This document shows positions 34,314-43,944 of a stretch of 64,000 nucleotides of DNA, piece after piece. A program made the position numbers and the translations under genes. The stretch spans positions 124,001 to 188,000 of the forward strand of contig JADJHP010000011.1 of assembly GCA_016707525.1 (NCBI GenBank). Reading direction: 5' to 3'. The first letter of the stretch is position 1, and every line of letters starts with the position of its first letter. Source of the DNA: Ignavibacteriota bacterium. GTDB lineage: Bacteria > Bacteroidota > Ignavibacteria > UBA10030 > UBA6906. Below the pieces are notes generated by a model. It was not told the DNA's origin, did no database searches, and saw nothing but the letters and a program-made list of their open reading frames with translations.

Positions 34314-37300
34314 ATGAATCCGATACTCCCCCACCTGCTCACCGACGACCCATTCGTCAAAGAACTCGAAGCCGCCGTCTCGCGCCTCGAGCCCGGGTCG
34401 ACGACCACAGCAAGCGGCCTCGCCGGGTCGCTCGCTGCCCTCGTCCTCACCGAACTCCAGCGCCGCACCCAGAGGCAGATCCTCGTCATTGTCCCCGAGA
34501 AAGACGCCGCCGTCAGGGTCTCCGACGATCTCGCCGCACTGGCCTCGCTGGACACCGTCCGATTGTTCGTCGGACGCGAGGAATCCGATGCGCTTCTCAC
34601 CGAGCGAAGCCGGGAGCTGCACGACGTTCACACCCTGCGCTCGCTCACCAGCGGCGACGTCAGCTTCGTCGTCACCCATGCCGGCGGCGCGATCCATCGC
34701 CTCCCCTCCCCCGACACCGTCCGCACCGAAGCCCTCGTACTCGAGACCGGAACGCTGGCCGGGTTCCAGGAGACCATCAGCACGCTCAACAAGTTCCACT
34801 TCGACCGGTGCGACATCGTAGAGAAGCCCGGCGAGTACGCCGTGCGGGGTGGGATCGTGGATGTCTTTCCATTCGTGGGTGAGAACCCGATTCGCATCGA
34901 GTTCTTTGAGGACGAGGTCGAGAGCATCCGTGAGTTCGATGTCGGTTCCCAACGCTCCATACGGTCGCTTGCCACGGCGTTGCTTGTGCCGGATGTGCTG
35001 GACACCGAGCTGCACGACCATCCGCAGGACGGGATCCTGCTGGACTATCTGGCGGATGGTGCATTGCTCGTTTTGCTGGAGCCGTTATTGCACGAAGAGC
35101 CCCTGACGAAGCTCCCTGCATCCGCCCCCGCCCGCTACCACACCCGCGAGTACTTCGCAGAGGTCCTTGCCCTGTTCCCCCGGCTCCATTGCACGGCGCT
35201 GGATCCTACCGCCAGCACCCTGGATGCCGGAGGTCGGGCCCAGCCGGCCTTCAACGGCAGCGTGCAGATGATGGCGCGCGACATCGCCGAACGCCAGGCC
35301 GATGGATATGCCGTCATCATCACCTGCGACAGCCATTCGGAAATGGCGCGCGTCCGGGAACTTCTGGCCACGGCGGCCGCCGGACTCGAGGACATCACCC
35401 CGCCCGACATCGAGGCACTGCGGTTCACCCTCGAGGCCATCCACGAAGGGTTCCTCCTCCCCTCTCGTAAGCTGGCGGTCTTCACCGAGCACCAGGCATT
35501 CGGCCGCATCAAGCGACGCGGCACCCGCCGCAAGGCGAAGTTCAAAGGGATCACCGAGAAAGAACTCACCCAGCTTCGCAAGAACGACTACGTCGTGCAC
35601 GAGGACTTCGGCATCGGCAAATTCGCCGGACTGAAGACCATTCATGTCCGCGACATCCCCATGGAGGTCGCCTCGGTGCTGTATGCCGAGAACGATACGC
35701 TGTATGTGAACATCAGCTTCATCAACAAGCTGCAGAAGTACTCCTCCAAGGACGGACACGTGCCGGTGCTCCACCGGCTCGGCAGCGGCGAGTGGGACCG
35801 GCTCAAGCAGCGGACCAAGAAGCGGGTCAAGGACATCGCGCGCGAACTCATCGGATTGTACGCGCGGCGGAAGCATCTGGAAGGGTTCTCGTTCCCTGCC
35901 GACACCCCCTGGCAGACGGAACTCGAGGCTTCGTTCATGTACGAAGACACCCTCGATCAGGCCAAAGCCACCGTGGAGGTGAAGCGGGACATGGAGGGCC
36001 CCTCCCCCATGGACCGGCTCATCTGCGGCGACGTCGGGTTCGGCAAGACCGAGGTTGCCGTGCGCGCCGCGTTCAAGGCCGTCGTGGCCGGGAAGCAGGT
36101 CGCGATCCTGGTGCCCACAACCATTCTCGCGCTTCAGCATGCCAACACCTTCCGCGACCGTGTGGCGCGGTACGGCGTCAGTGTGGAATCGCTCTCCCGC
36201 TTCACGCCCAAGAAGGAGCAGGACGCGATCGTCGAGCGGATGAAGGCCGGGGGCGTGGACATCGTGATCGGCACCCACCGGCTGCTCTCCAAAGACATCA
36301 AGTTCAAAGACCTCGGCCTCCTCATTATAGATGAGGAGCATCGCTTCGGCGTTGCCGCGAAGGAAAAACTGCGGCACCTCCGTACGCAGATCGACACCCT
36401 GGCGCTGACCGCCACGCCGATCCCGCGCACCCTCCACTTCTCGCTCATGGGGGCACGCGACCTCTCCATCATTGCCACCGCGCCGCGCAACCGTCTCCCC
36501 ATCCAGACCGAGATCACGCAGTGGAACGATGAGATCATCCAGGAGGCCATCCGTCGTGAGATCGTCCGTGGTGGACAAGTCTACTTTGTGCACGACAAGG
36601 TCCACAACATGGATGAGGTCGCCGAGCGGTTGCGCGGCCTCCTGCCGGACGTCCGCATGCGTGCCGCGCACGGACAGATGAAAGCGACCGAGCTCGAGGA
36701 TGTGATGATGGCGTTCCTCGAGAAGCAGATCGACCTGTTGATCACCACGAAGATCATCGAATCGGGGTTGGACATTCCCAACACCAACACCATCATCATC
36801 AACCGTGCCGACCACTTCGGCATGGCCGAACTGTATCAGCTCCGCGGGCGCGTCGGACGCTCCAACCAGCAGGCATATGCGTATCTCATCACGCCGCCCG
36901 TTTCGGTCCTGGGGCGCACCACGTTGCAGCGGCTGCAGGCGATGCAGGAGTTCACCGAGCTTGGCTCGGGGCTGAACCTCGCCATGCGCGACCTCGAGAT
37001 CCGCGGGGCGGGCAACCTGCTGGGCAGCGAGCAGAGCGGCTTCATCGAAGCCATGGGCTTCGAAACGTACACGCGTCTGCTGGATGAGGCCGTGCACGAG
37101 CTCAAGCGCGACGAATTCGCGGAGCTCTTCCCCGACGACGTATCGCTCCTCACGAGCGGGCGGCAGGTTGTGGTGGAGGCCGAGATCGAAGCGCTCATTC
37201 CGCAAGACTATATTCCAGGCGAGAGTGAACGCCTCGCCATCTACCGCCGGCTTCATGCACTCACGAGCAACGAACAGCTCGAAGAGATCGGGAACGAACT

Positions 37301-37658
37301 ACGCGACCGGTTTGGGCGTATCCCCTACCAGGTAGAAGGCCTCTTCGGCGTGATCCGTCTCAAGCTCTTGGCGGCGAAGATCGGGTTCTCGAAGCTGCAT
37401 CTGGACACCGATCGGCTGGAAGTGCATTTCCCGCCGCAAGAAGACACGGCATTCTATGGGTCCGAAGTCTTCCAGGACCTCATGACGATGCTCTCGCGCA
37501 AACGGGACCGCGGCGTCAAACTGAATCAGACAGACGCGCTGCTGCGCGTGGTCGTGCCGCTCAATGCCGGCACCGATTCCGCCGCGGCGATCGCGCGGAG
37601 CATGGAGTTCCTCACCGAGCTCGCCGCCGTCGTCCCCACGGAAGCTGTATCAGTGTAG
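34314..37658 (+). CDS. mfd: Transcription-repair coupling factor Mfd
   Basis: Mfd is an ATP-dependent translocase that removes RNA polymerase stalled at lesions and recruits UvrAB. The 1114 aa protein has the UvrB-homology N-terminal domains (LTELQRRTQRQILVIVPEKD, VRGGIVDVFPF), the polymerase-binding CarD-like domain (LRKNDYVVHEDFGIGKFAGL), the RecG-like helicase motor with Walker A GDVGFGKTEVAVRA near residue 572 and box II IIDEEHRFG near 672, TATPIPRTLHFSLMG and RGRVGRSNQQAYAYL, and the C-terminal TRCF domain. Normal length. Family 2 hairpin copy 2 begins at its stop codon. Confidence 0.97.
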   Translation: MNPILPHLLTDDPFVKELEAAVSRLEPGSTTTASGLAGSLAALVLTELQRRTQRQILVIVPEKDAAVRVSDDLAALASLDTVRLFVGREESDALLTERSRELHDVHTLRSLTSGDVSFVVTHAGGAIHRLPSPDTVRTEALVLETGTLAGFQETISTLNKFHFDRCDIVEKPGEYAVRGGIVDVFPFVGENPIRIEFFEDEVESIREFDVGSQRSIRSLATALLVPDVLDTELHDHPQDGILLDYLADGALLVLLEPLLHEEPLTKLPASAPARYHTREYFAEVLALFPRLHCTALDPTASTLDAGGRAQPAFNGSVQMMARDIAERQADGYAVIITCDSHSEMARVRELLATAAAGLEDITPPDIEALRFTLEAIHEGFLLPSRKLAVFTEHQAFGRIKRRGTRRKAKFKGITEKELTQLRKNDYVVHEDFGIGKFAGLKTIHVRDIPMEVASVLYAENDTLYVNISFINKLQKYSSKDGHVPVLHRLGSGEWDRLKQRTKKRVKDIARELIGLYARRKHLEGFSFPADTPWQTELEASFMYEDTLDQAKATVEVKRDMEGPSPMDRLICGDVGFGKTEVAVRAAFKAVVAGKQVAILVPTTILALQHANTFRDRVARYGVSVESLSRFTPKKEQDAIVERMKAGGVDIVIGTHRLLSKDIKFKDLGLLIIDEEHRFGVAAKEKLRHLRTQIDTLALTATPIPRTLHFSLMGARDLSIIATAPRNRLPIQTEITQWNDEIIQEAIRREIVRGGQVYFVHDKVHNMDEVAERLRGLLPDVRMRAAHGQMKATELEDVMMAFLEKQIDLLITTKIIESGLDIPNTNTIIINRADHFGMAELYQLRGRVGRSNQQAYAYLITPPVSVLGRTTLQRLQAMQEFTELGSGLNLAMRDLEIRGAGNLLGSEQSGFIEAMGFETYTRLLDEAVHELKRDEFAELFPDDVSLLTSGRQVVVEAEIEALIPQDYIPGESERLAIYRRLHALTSNEQLEEIGNELRDRFGRIPYQVEGLFGVIRLKLLAAKIGFSKLHLDTDRLEVHFPPQEDTAFYGSEVFQDLMTMLSRKRDRGVKLNQTDALLRVVVPLNAGTDSAAAIARSMEFLTELAAVVPTEAVSV

Positions 37659-37775
37659 GCTTGGGGGTCTGGTGCTCCATCAATTTCTCGTAGCTCTTCT
37701 GCCATAGGCGAACAAAACCGAAGACAACTGCCTTCGACACAGCGAGAAATCGCTGGAGCACCATGCCCCCAGGCC
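37658..37775. repeat. Family 2 hairpin element, copy 2
   Basis: The left arm GGCTTGGGGGTCTGGTGC (37658 on) pairs with the right arm TGGAGCACCATGCCCCCAGG (37754-37775) at about 20 of 22 positions. The 66-nt core at 37684-37749, bounded by TTTCTCG and CGAGAAA, matches copy 1 at 5143-5208 with about six substitutions. The arms are unrelated in sequence to those of copy 1. The element begins directly at the mfd stop codon. Confidence 0.75.
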
Positions 37776-37810
37776 TTCAACCAGTGTGCCCTCCTTGCGG
37801 CATGGCGTCA

Positions 37811-38004
37811 GGTGGTGGCGCACGGGGAGATGCATGCGTAGGGGCGGTGCATGCAACGCCCCTACACTCCGTGGACGCCTGACCGTGATCGTGGTGTATG
37901 CAGTGGATCGAAGAATTTTGAGAAACCGAGTCGGGGCACTCCCCGGCGCCTCTCCGACGCAGCTTGTCGGAACAGCCGAGTCGGGCCGCTGGCGCCTAAC
38001 CGAC
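37811..38004. repeat. Family 1 hairpin repeat, copy e
   Basis: Left module GGTGGTGGCGCACGGGGAG at 37811, the 28-nt palindrome with one mismatch at 37838-37865, core remainder ACTCCGTGGACGCCTGACCG, and right module CCGAGTCGGGGCACTCCCC ending CTCTCCGAC at 37958. A degraded second right module (GCCGAGTCGGGCCGCTGGCG) runs to 38004. The copy separates mfd and family 2 copy 2 from the deacetylase gene. Confidence 0.72.
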
Positions 38005-38035
38005 ACCCTGGACCTTACATAGATAGAGAGGGAGA

Positions 38036-38962
38036 ATGAAGAGTCTCATCCTGATCTGCCTGCTCGCAGCCTCCGTGGCTTCGGGACAGACCAAGAAACT
38101 GTGCGTGACGGTCGACGACCTCCCTGTTGTCGCCTACGGCATCCCCGACACGAGCTACCAGCGTGAGATCATCACAAACCTCACGCGCGGACTCGCGGCG
38201 GCGCACGCCCCCGCGATAGGCTTCGTGAACGAGCAAAAGCTTCACGACAGCAGCGGTCTCTCCCCTTTCCGTGTTTCGTTGCTCGAACAGTGGCTCGACA
38301 CCGGTCTGGATCTCGGGAACCACACCTACTCACACCCCGACATCAACAAGATCACCTGCGTGGAGTACTTCGCGGATGTCATCCGAGGCGAGGCCGTGAC
38401 AAAGGATCTCCTGTACCGCCGCGGCAGGACGCTGCGCCATTTCCGTCATCCGTTCCTGTATCTTGGCAGCACGAAAGAAGTGGCCGATTCGTTGAGCACG
38501 TTCCTCGCCGGGCGCAACTACGTAACCGCGCCTGTCACCATCGACAACGACGACTACATGTTCGCTGCCATGTATCACCGTGCCTATGCACGGCGCGATA
38601 CGGCGGACGCGAAGAAGATCGGGCGGGAGTACGTGGAGTATCTCGAGAAGAAACTGCAGTACTACGAGCGGCAATCGGTCAATCTCTTCGGACGGCCCAT
38701 CGCGCAGGTGCTGCTCATCCATGCGAGCAGGTTGAACGCCGATCACATCGGCCAGTTGCTTTCCATGATCATGAAGAACGGCTACACGTTCGCGGACCTG
38801 GCTACGGTGCTGAAGGACGAGGCGTATCGCACACCCATCACGGTGTACAAGAAGTATGGGATCTCCTGGCTGGACCGCTGGGCAATATCAGCAGGAAAAG
38901 CCGGCGACTTCTTCAAGGATGAGCCGGACGTTCCGTCCTACATCCGCGCCGGCTGGAGGTAA
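38036..38962 (+). CDS. Secreted polysaccharide deacetylase (NodB domain)
   Basis: The 308 aa protein has a signal peptide ending near SVASGQ, so it is exported. The NodB homology domain begins LCVTVDDLPVVAYG, with catalytic/metal aspartates D27-D28, and continues with LDLGNHTYSHPDIN, where H96 and H100 match the metal-binding HxxxH motif. RHPFLYLGSTKE resembles motif 3 and LIHASRLNADHIGQL motif 5. The likely substrate is an N- or O-acetylated glycan (peptidoglycan, chitin-like or exopolysaccharide); the sequence does not say which. It stands alone between repeat-filled gaps, so it is probably a single-gene unit. Confidence 0.85.
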   Translation: MKSLILICLLAASVASGQTKKLCVTVDDLPVVAYGIPDTSYQREIITNLTRGLAAAHAPAIGFVNEQKLHDSSGLSPFRVSLLEQWLDTGLDLGNHTYSHPDINKITCVEYFADVIRGEAVTKDLLYRRGRTLRHFRHPFLYLGSTKEVADSLSTFLAGRNYVTAPVTIDNDDYMFAAMYHRAYARRDTADAKKIGREYVEYLEKKLQYYERQSVNLFGRPIAQVLLIHASRLNADHIGQLLSMIMKNGYTFADLATVLKDEAYRTPITVYKKYGISWLDRWAISAGKAGDFFKDEPDVPSYIRAGWR

Positions 38963-39026
38963 GGCAGGGAAAGGAAGAAGGAAGAGGGCAGAAGGAAGAC
39001 AAGAAGCAGTCCTCCTTCAGTAGACT

Positions 39027-39228
39027 GGTGGTGGCGCATGGGGAGATGCCCCAGCGAGGCTTCACCCCGACCATGCCATCATTGAATGAATGCAGGGAGG
39101 TGGTGGCGCACGGGGAGATGCCGAGTGGGGCGGTGCATGCACCGCCCCTACAAATGCCATCGATGATCCCATTGCAGGGGGGGGCGCGAAATGCCGGTGT
39201 CGGGGCGCTCCCCATGCGCTACTCCGAT
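39027..39228. repeat. Family 1 intergenic repeat, copy f
   Basis: Left modules begin at 39027 (GGTGGTGGCGCATGGGGAG) and 39099. The palindrome region GTGGGGCGGTGCATGCACCG is at about 39125-39151, followed by AAATGCCATCGATGATCCC as in copy a, and the right module GTCGGGGCGCTCCCCATGCG. It lies between the deacetylase gene and the 39286 gene. The rest of 38963-39285 holds nothing recognisable. Confidence 0.72.
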
Positions 39229-39285
39229 AGGCTTTGACAATCGGGCCACCACAGCGTACATTCCTTGATACACCTCGAAAGGGTC

Positions 39286-39744
39286 ATGAGAGAGATCAAT
39301 TTCCATAACGGCGCCGTCATCTTCCGCGCACCCGACGCCTGGCAGGAATCGCGCGACGACGAGCACACCATCGTCCTGTTCCAGACCGCTCCCACGCCGA
39401 TGACGTTGCGGCTCACGGTTGTGAACAGCAATGTTCCGGCACATGCAAAGGAAGCTTCCGCGCAAGCGCTGATGCGGCTCACGGGCGGACCATCCGAGAC
39501 CCCGGTCGAGGAGTTGACGCATGATCGTGCCTTCAAGCGATTTACGACGAGCGGCGGATCCCCGGAGCATGCTACGTTCATCCGATTCTGGCATTTCGGC
39601 ATCCGGGGCAGCGGACTGAAATGGATGCAGGCGGTCTTCTCGTTGACCGTGGATGAGAAGGACCGGGAATTGCCGGCAGTGGACGCGATCACCACACAAC
39701 TTGATGCGGAGATCCGCCAGTCGACATTCGATCCGGACAAATAG
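39286..39744 (+). CDS. Conserved-looking cytoplasmic protein of unknown function
   Basis: I do not recognise this 152 aa protein. It has no signal peptide or membrane segment. The start MREINFHNGAVIFRAPDAWQ with a following beta-rich pattern (IVLFQTAPTPMTLRLTVVNS, IRFWHFGIRGSGLKWMQAVF) suggests a compact alpha/beta domain. ATG 39286 is chosen over an upstream TTG at 39265, because the TTG adds only seven residues; AAAGGG is just upstream of the ATG, closer than ideal. It seems to be a monocistronic gene in the accessory stretch. Confidence 0.6.
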   Translation: MREINFHNGAVIFRAPDAWQESRDDEHTIVLFQTAPTPMTLRLTVVNSNVPAHAKEASAQALMRLTGGPSETPVEELTHDRAFKRFTTSGGSPEHATFIRFWHFGIRGSGLKWMQAVFSLTVDEKDRELPAVDAITTQLDAEIRQSTFDPDK

Positions 39745-39928
39745 CATGCGTCCGATACGGCGCGTGCATCGTTGCAGCAATGAAGTCGACCATGACATAC
39801 GTATGAGGTTGCGAATGCGTTGACGATTGCAGCAAAGTGGGCGGCCCGCACAGTGGGTTCCCTGATGGCAACGGAGTCCCGGTGGTGGCACACAACACTA
39901 CCGGGGGGCGGAAAGGGAAGGAGTTTTG

Positions 39929-40366
39929 ATGAGTACGAAAGAACGCATCAGCGACTACATTGCCGGTCAACCCGAGCCGAAACGGAGCGAGATGCAGGCA
40001 CTGCACCGGGCCATTCTGGCGCTCATGCCGAAATGCAAACTCTGGTTCCTGGACGGCAGGGACGATACAGGTAAGATCGTTTCGAATCCCAACATTGGAT
40101 ACGGAACTCAGACACGGACGTACGCGAACGGAAAGACGAAAGAGTTCTATCAGATCGGTCTCAGCGCGAATACGACGGGGCTCTCCGTGTATATCCTTGG
40201 AATCGACGACAAGAAGTACCTCGCCAGGATGTATGGAAAGACCCTCGGCAAAGCAAGCATCACCGGGTATTGCATCAAATTTCGAAAGCTCGCAGACATA
40301 CGGGTCGATATCCTTGAAGATGCGATACGGGATGGGATCAAGCAAACCAGGGTCCACCATGATTGA
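39929..40366 (+). CDS. DUF1801 (YdhG-like) domain protein
   Basis: The 145 aa protein resembles the DUF1801/YdhG family of small cytoplasmic proteins with a wing-like alpha/beta fold and no established biochemical role: KERISDYIAGQPEPKRSEMQ is followed by LHRAILALMPKCKLWFLDGR and GIDDKKYLARMYGKTLGKAS. AAGGAG at 39918-39923 lies 5 nt before ATG 39929. The gap before it (39745-39928) holds only a weak partial match to the repeat left module (CCGGTGGTGGCACACAACAC at about 39879). Confidence 0.7.
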   Translation: MSTKERISDYIAGQPEPKRSEMQALHRAILALMPKCKLWFLDGRDDTGKIVSNPNIGYGTQTRTYANGKTKEFYQIGLSANTTGLSVYILGIDDKKYLARMYGKTLGKASITGYCIKFRKLADIRVDILEDAIRDGIKQTRVHHD

Positions 40367-40504
40367 CAGGGGGACCACATGCACCGTAGCATGCACGATC
40401 GTGTGCTATTGCAGCGAGGAACTCCGGGCATTCTCGTCCAATTGATGTCTCTGACCGTCACACCCCTTCACAGACACGCACCACGCACTTGCGAATGGAG
40501 ATGC

Positions 40505-41548
40505 ATGATCAGGAATGTCTGCTGTTTGATGATGATGTCCGCAGTTTTCGGTTGCTCTGCAGGTCAGCATACACCAGACTCTTCGAGCGCAACAACACCC
40601 GCGGCAGGCGGGGGATACCTCATGACCACGTTCAGAGACGAGACCACACCGATGTCCGAACAGGTCTACATGGGGATCAGTGAAGATGGCAGGCACTGGG
40701 AAGCGTTGAATGGAGGAGAGCCGGTGTTGGTGAGCGACGTGGGCGAAAAAGGCGTGCGCGATTCATATCTCCTGCGCTCCCACGACGGGCAAAACTTCTG
40801 GCTGATCGCCACCGACCTGTGCGTTCATTGGAACCGTAACTGGACCCGCAACATGACCGCGGGCAGCAAGTCCATCGTCGTCTGGGAGTCGAACGATCTG
40901 GTACATTGGACGCCGCCACGACTCACACGCGTTGCCCCGGATGATGCCGGTTGTGTCTGGGCTCCGGAGGCGATCTACGACGAAGAAGCAGGGGACTATC
41001 TGGTGTATTGGGCTTCAACGACCGGCCGCGACAACTTCGCGAAGCAGCGGATCTGGGCGGCGCACACAAAGGACTTCCGCACCTTCAGCACGCCGTTCAT
41101 ATTTGTCGAGAAGGAGAATCATGTCATTGACATCAATATCACGCACGACGGTGAGAGCTACTATCGTTTCATGAAGGATGACCACAAGAAGACGGTCAGC
41201 ATGGCAACGAGCAGGAAGCTCATGGGGCCGTGGCAGGAGATGCCACAGTTCACTGCAGGGCAGTTGAAGGAATTCGAAGGCCCGATCTGTTTCCCGCTCA
41301 AGCCGGCTACGAACGGCGAACCGCCGGTGTGGTGTCTCTTGCTGGACAATGTGGGCGACCGGATCGGTGCCGGCGCGTTCGGTTACATTCCGTTCCTCAG
41401 CACCGACCTCAGCACCGGACAATTTGCGGCTGCCCCGGAATTCAGTTTTCCCTACCCATTCCGCCACGGATCCGTGGTGCCGATCTCGAAGGCAGAACTG
41501 GAGAGGATGATGTCGGCGTATTCCGGACGGAACAACACAGGCCGGTGA
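40505..41548 (+). CDS. Glycoside hydrolase family 43-like lipoprotein
   Basis: From ATG 40505 (GGAG 4 nt upstream) the protein is 347 aa, with a lipoprotein signal whose lipobox is AVFGC. The mature part has the repeated beta-propeller pattern of GH43/GH32-type enzymes: VYMGISEDGRHWEALNGGEP, SIVVWESNDLVHWTPPRLTR, GCVWAPEAIYDEEAGDYLVY and IWAAHTKDFRTFSTP. The WAPEA motif holds the acidic residue usually found in GH43. Substrates would be arabinose- or xylose-containing glycans, but this subfamily often carries no characterised activity. A longer frame exists upstream but lacks the signal peptide at its start. Confidence 0.78.
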   Translation: MIRNVCCLMMMSAVFGCSAGQHTPDSSSATTPAAGGGYLMTTFRDETTPMSEQVYMGISEDGRHWEALNGGEPVLVSDVGEKGVRDSYLLRSHDGQNFWLIATDLCVHWNRNWTRNMTAGSKSIVVWESNDLVHWTPPRLTRVAPDDAGCVWAPEAIYDEEAGDYLVYWASTTGRDNFAKQRIWAAHTKDFRTFSTPFIFVEKENHVIDINITHDGESYYRFMKDDHKKTVSMATSRKLMGPWQEMPQFTAGQLKEFEGPICFPLKPATNGEPPVWCLLLDNVGDRIGAGAFGYIPFLSTDLSTGQFAAAPEFSFPYPFRHGSVVPISKAELERMMSAYSGRNNTGR

Positions 41549-41895
41549 TCAGGTGCAGGTGCCGCGGTTTGTCATTCGAACGACCCCGGCACCGACAAAT
41601 GAACAGGGTGTACGGTTCTATACCAAAGCTAGCGGTTATGATCTTTCCCCGGACTGGCACGGCGGCACAGTGTGGATCAGGCGGTGTTGAATGGTCTTTC
41701 AGCAGGGAACCCTTCGTCCCACCCACGACGTTGACTAATGCACGGCTCATCTGACCTCACGCGGCTCTTTCGGAGCAACTGCCGGTTCTCTCCATGGGGT
41801 CTGATGACCCTGGATGTTGGTGTGTCTTCGGGCCACCGGACATTCAGCAGCACCGGATTCTCGCACCCTCCTCCACAACTCTACGGAGTCGTCCT
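41549..41895. other. Gap without a gene
   Basis: Nothing coding is recognisable. Near the 5' end GGTGCCGCGGTTTGTC and CCCCGGCACCGACAAA (about 41559-41598) can form an imperfect hairpin that may end the GH43 transcript. The remainder shows no repeat, RNA gene or clear promoter. Confidence 0.4.
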
Positions 41896-42330
41896 ATGCT
41901 CAGGTTCCTGCGCTTCGCTGCATCGGTGATCCTCGGCCTCATCGTGGGAAGTGTGGTCAATATGGGGCTCATCATGATCAGCGGGATGGTGATCCCACCG
42001 CCGGCTGGTGCTGACGTCACGACCATGGAGGGCCTGAAGGCGTCCATGCACCTCTTCGAGCCGCAACACTTCATCTTTCCGTTCCTGGCACACGCGCTGG
42101 GCACCGTGGCTGGCGCATTCGTCGCCCGGCTGCTGGCTCCTGACAAGTCCACGATCCCTGCATATATCGTCGGCGCTTTGTTCCTCGTGGGCGGTATCAC
42201 CAACGCCATGATGCTTCCCGCACCGATGTGGTTCAATGTCGTGGACCTGGTCTTCGCGTACCTTCCGGCAGCATGGTTGGGCCAGAAACTCGCCGGCCGC
42301 CCGGCACTCCCGCTGCCGAATGCGGCATGA
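41896..42330 (+). CDS. Small integral membrane protein of unknown function
   Basis: The 144 aa protein starting MLRFLRFAASVILGLIVGSV has four predicted membrane segments: about 5-30, 57-75 (FIFPFLAHALGTVAGAFVAR), 87-106 and 110-130. An in-frame start 102 nt upstream would add a hydrophilic stretch without support. The pattern resembles small DoxX/DUF-type membrane proteins of unknown role. It is probably monocistronic. Confidence 0.7.
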   Translation: MLRFLRFAASVILGLIVGSVVNMGLIMISGMVIPPPAGADVTTMEGLKASMHLFEPQHFIFPFLAHALGTVAGAFVARLLAPDKSTIPAYIVGALFLVGGITNAMMLPAPMWFNVVDLVFAYLPAAWLGQKLAGRPALPLPNAA

Positions 42331-42415
42331 GACGCGATCATCCCCGGGCAGATTGGGCGTGCATGATGAGCGATCCTGTACGGACCAACGTTCTATTCCG
42401 TAGAAAGGTGTCGGC

Positions 42416-43213
42416 ATGAGTATCGTCCGTATCGCACTTGCGAATATCCGCGTACCCGGGACACCGGAAGAATCCGTGCGCCTTGCAACATCGGCTGTTG
42501 CAGAAGCAGGCAGGAAGGGCGCCAGTGTTGTCTGCTTTCCCGAGTGCTTCGTGCCGGGATATCGTTGGCCGGGGAGTGCGCTGCCACCACCCGATCCCGC
42601 ATTCCTCCAGCACGCGCTGGAGGAAGTGTCGGCATCGGCCAGGTCTGCGCGCATCACGGTGATCCTGGGCACGGAGAGGGTGACGGACCGGGGCCTGCAG
42701 ATCACAGCGTGCGTGATCGATGCGGACGGCACGGTTGCCGGGTGGCAGGACAAAGCGCAACTCGATCCCTCGGAAGAGATCACGTATCCTTCACGTGCAA
42801 CGGAGCGTCGGGTCTTCACCGCCGGCGCATTGACGTTCGGTGTGGTGATCTGTCATGAAGGATGGCGGTATCCCGAGACGGTACGGTGGGCAGTGCGACG
42901 GGGTGCGCAGGTCGTATTCCACCCGCACGCGCATGTTGCCGAGCCCGGAAGCTATCGCCCTGCCACATTCGCTGATCCCGCCAACACATTCCATGAGAAG
43001 GCTGTGCTGTGCCGTGCAGCGGAGAACACGTGTTACTTCGCATCGGTGAACTGCGCAAGCCCGGGTTCCGGGACCACATCGGCGATTGCACGTCCTGATG
43101 GCACACTGCAGTGTTATCAGCCGTACGGACAGGAAGGGCTGCTTGTGGCGGACCTCGATCTGAGCCTGGCGACGGGTCTGCTTGCATCACGGTGTCGCAC
43201 GTCGCCACTGTAG
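42416..43213 (+). CDS. Nitrilase-superfamily carbon-nitrogen hydrolase
   Basis: This is a predicted amidase/nitrilase acting on a small amide or nitrile in the cytoplasm. The 265 aa protein has the complete Glu-Lys-Cys triad: E43 in FPECFVPGY, K113 in QDKAQLDP and C146 in VVICHEGWRYPE. IRVPGTPEESVRLATSAVAE at the start is family-typical. The usual length is 260-310 aa. The substrate cannot be read from the sequence. ATG 42416 follows AAAGGTGTC. It is a single gene with no obvious pathway partner nearby. Confidence 0.88.
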   Translation: MSIVRIALANIRVPGTPEESVRLATSAVAEAGRKGASVVCFPECFVPGYRWPGSALPPPDPAFLQHALEEVSASARSARITVILGTERVTDRGLQITACVIDADGTVAGWQDKAQLDPSEEITYPSRATERRVFTAGALTFGVVICHEGWRYPETVRWAVRRGAQVVFHPHAHVAEPGSYRPATFADPANTFHEKAVLCRAAENTCYFASVNCASPGSGTTSAIARPDGTLQCYQPYGQEGLLVADLDLSLATGLLASRCRTSPL

Positions 43214-43270
43214 AGCCCGCAGTCTGTGGTTCCAGCCTTGTGCCAACGGGGAGGCACGAAGAGAAGTGTC

Positions 43271-43332
43271 CCCGTTGCCTCACGTAAGTTTCTATTCGGT
43301 GTCTTGACAAGGGCCGTGTCGTGGCGTACATT
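43271..43332 (+). promoter_or_regulatory. Promoter of the GNAT gene with a conserved upstream block
   Basis: The block CGTTGCCTCACGTAAGTTTC (within 43271-43298) lies 5 nt before TTGACA (43304-43309), which is 17 nt before TACATT (43327-43332). The start codon is 23 nt further on. The same 28-nt block precedes another promoter at 44546. It may be a transcription-factor site. Confidence 0.6.
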
Positions 43333-43354
43333 GACACGTACCTTCGAGAAGCTG

Positions 43355-43879
43355 ATGACATCCATCCGGCAAGCCGTACCCTCCGACGCGAGCGCTCTGG
43401 CCGTACTGGCCGAGCGAACCTTCCGCGATACTTTCGAAGCGATGAACAGCGCTGACGATATGGCGAGGCACTGTTCGCTCACGTACGGTGAAGCCCAGCA
43501 GTTGGCCGAGATCTCCTATCCCGCGATGCACACGCTGGTTTGCGAAGAGAACGGACACTTGATCGCGTTCGCACAACTGCGCTGGGACCATGCTCCGGCG
43601 TGTGTTGTGGGGAAGCAGCCCGGAGAGATCCAGCGGTTGTACGTTGACCGCCCCTGGCATGGCAAGGGCATCGCACAGCAATTAATGGCCGCGTGTCTGC
43701 GCGAATTGGAAGCACGCGCCTGCGATGTTGTGTGGCTTGGTGTGTGGGAACGGAATTGGCGGGCGCAGGCATTCTACCGCAAGTTCGGATTCACCGAGGT
43801 GGGTGATCATGTCTTCATGCTGGGGTCGGATGCTCAACGGGACCTGATTCTGGTCCGGCCGTTACACAGCGCCGGGTGA
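43355..43879 (+). CDS. GNAT-family N-acetyltransferase
   Basis: The protein probably moves an acetyl group from acetyl-CoA to an amine; the substrate is unknown. From ATG 43355 it is 174 aa with the GNAT fold: TSIRQAVPSDASALAVLAER at the start, motif A EIQRLYVDRPWHGKGIAQQL (the acetyl-CoA loop) and motif B VWLGVWERNWRAQAFYRKFG. The frame is open further upstream, but those codons cover the promoter at 43304-43332, so the shorter start is preferred. It is a monocistronic unit. Confidence 0.85.
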   Translation: MTSIRQAVPSDASALAVLAERTFRDTFEAMNSADDMARHCSLTYGEAQQLAEISYPAMHTLVCEENGHLIAFAQLRWDHAPACVVGKQPGEIQRLYVDRPWHGKGIAQQLMAACLRELEARACDVVWLGVWERNWRAQAFYRKFGFTEVGDHVFMLGSDAQRDLILVRPLHSAG

Positions 43880-43944
43880 TCACGGAGGGGGAAGGGCACC
43901 GGATGGCAATCGACCCATCCATTTTCAAGTACTGAGAGCACGTC

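Noticed and set aside
35085..37256. A 723-codon minus-strand frame inside mfd
   Set aside because: Antisense shadow of mfd; no start context and no recognisable domain.
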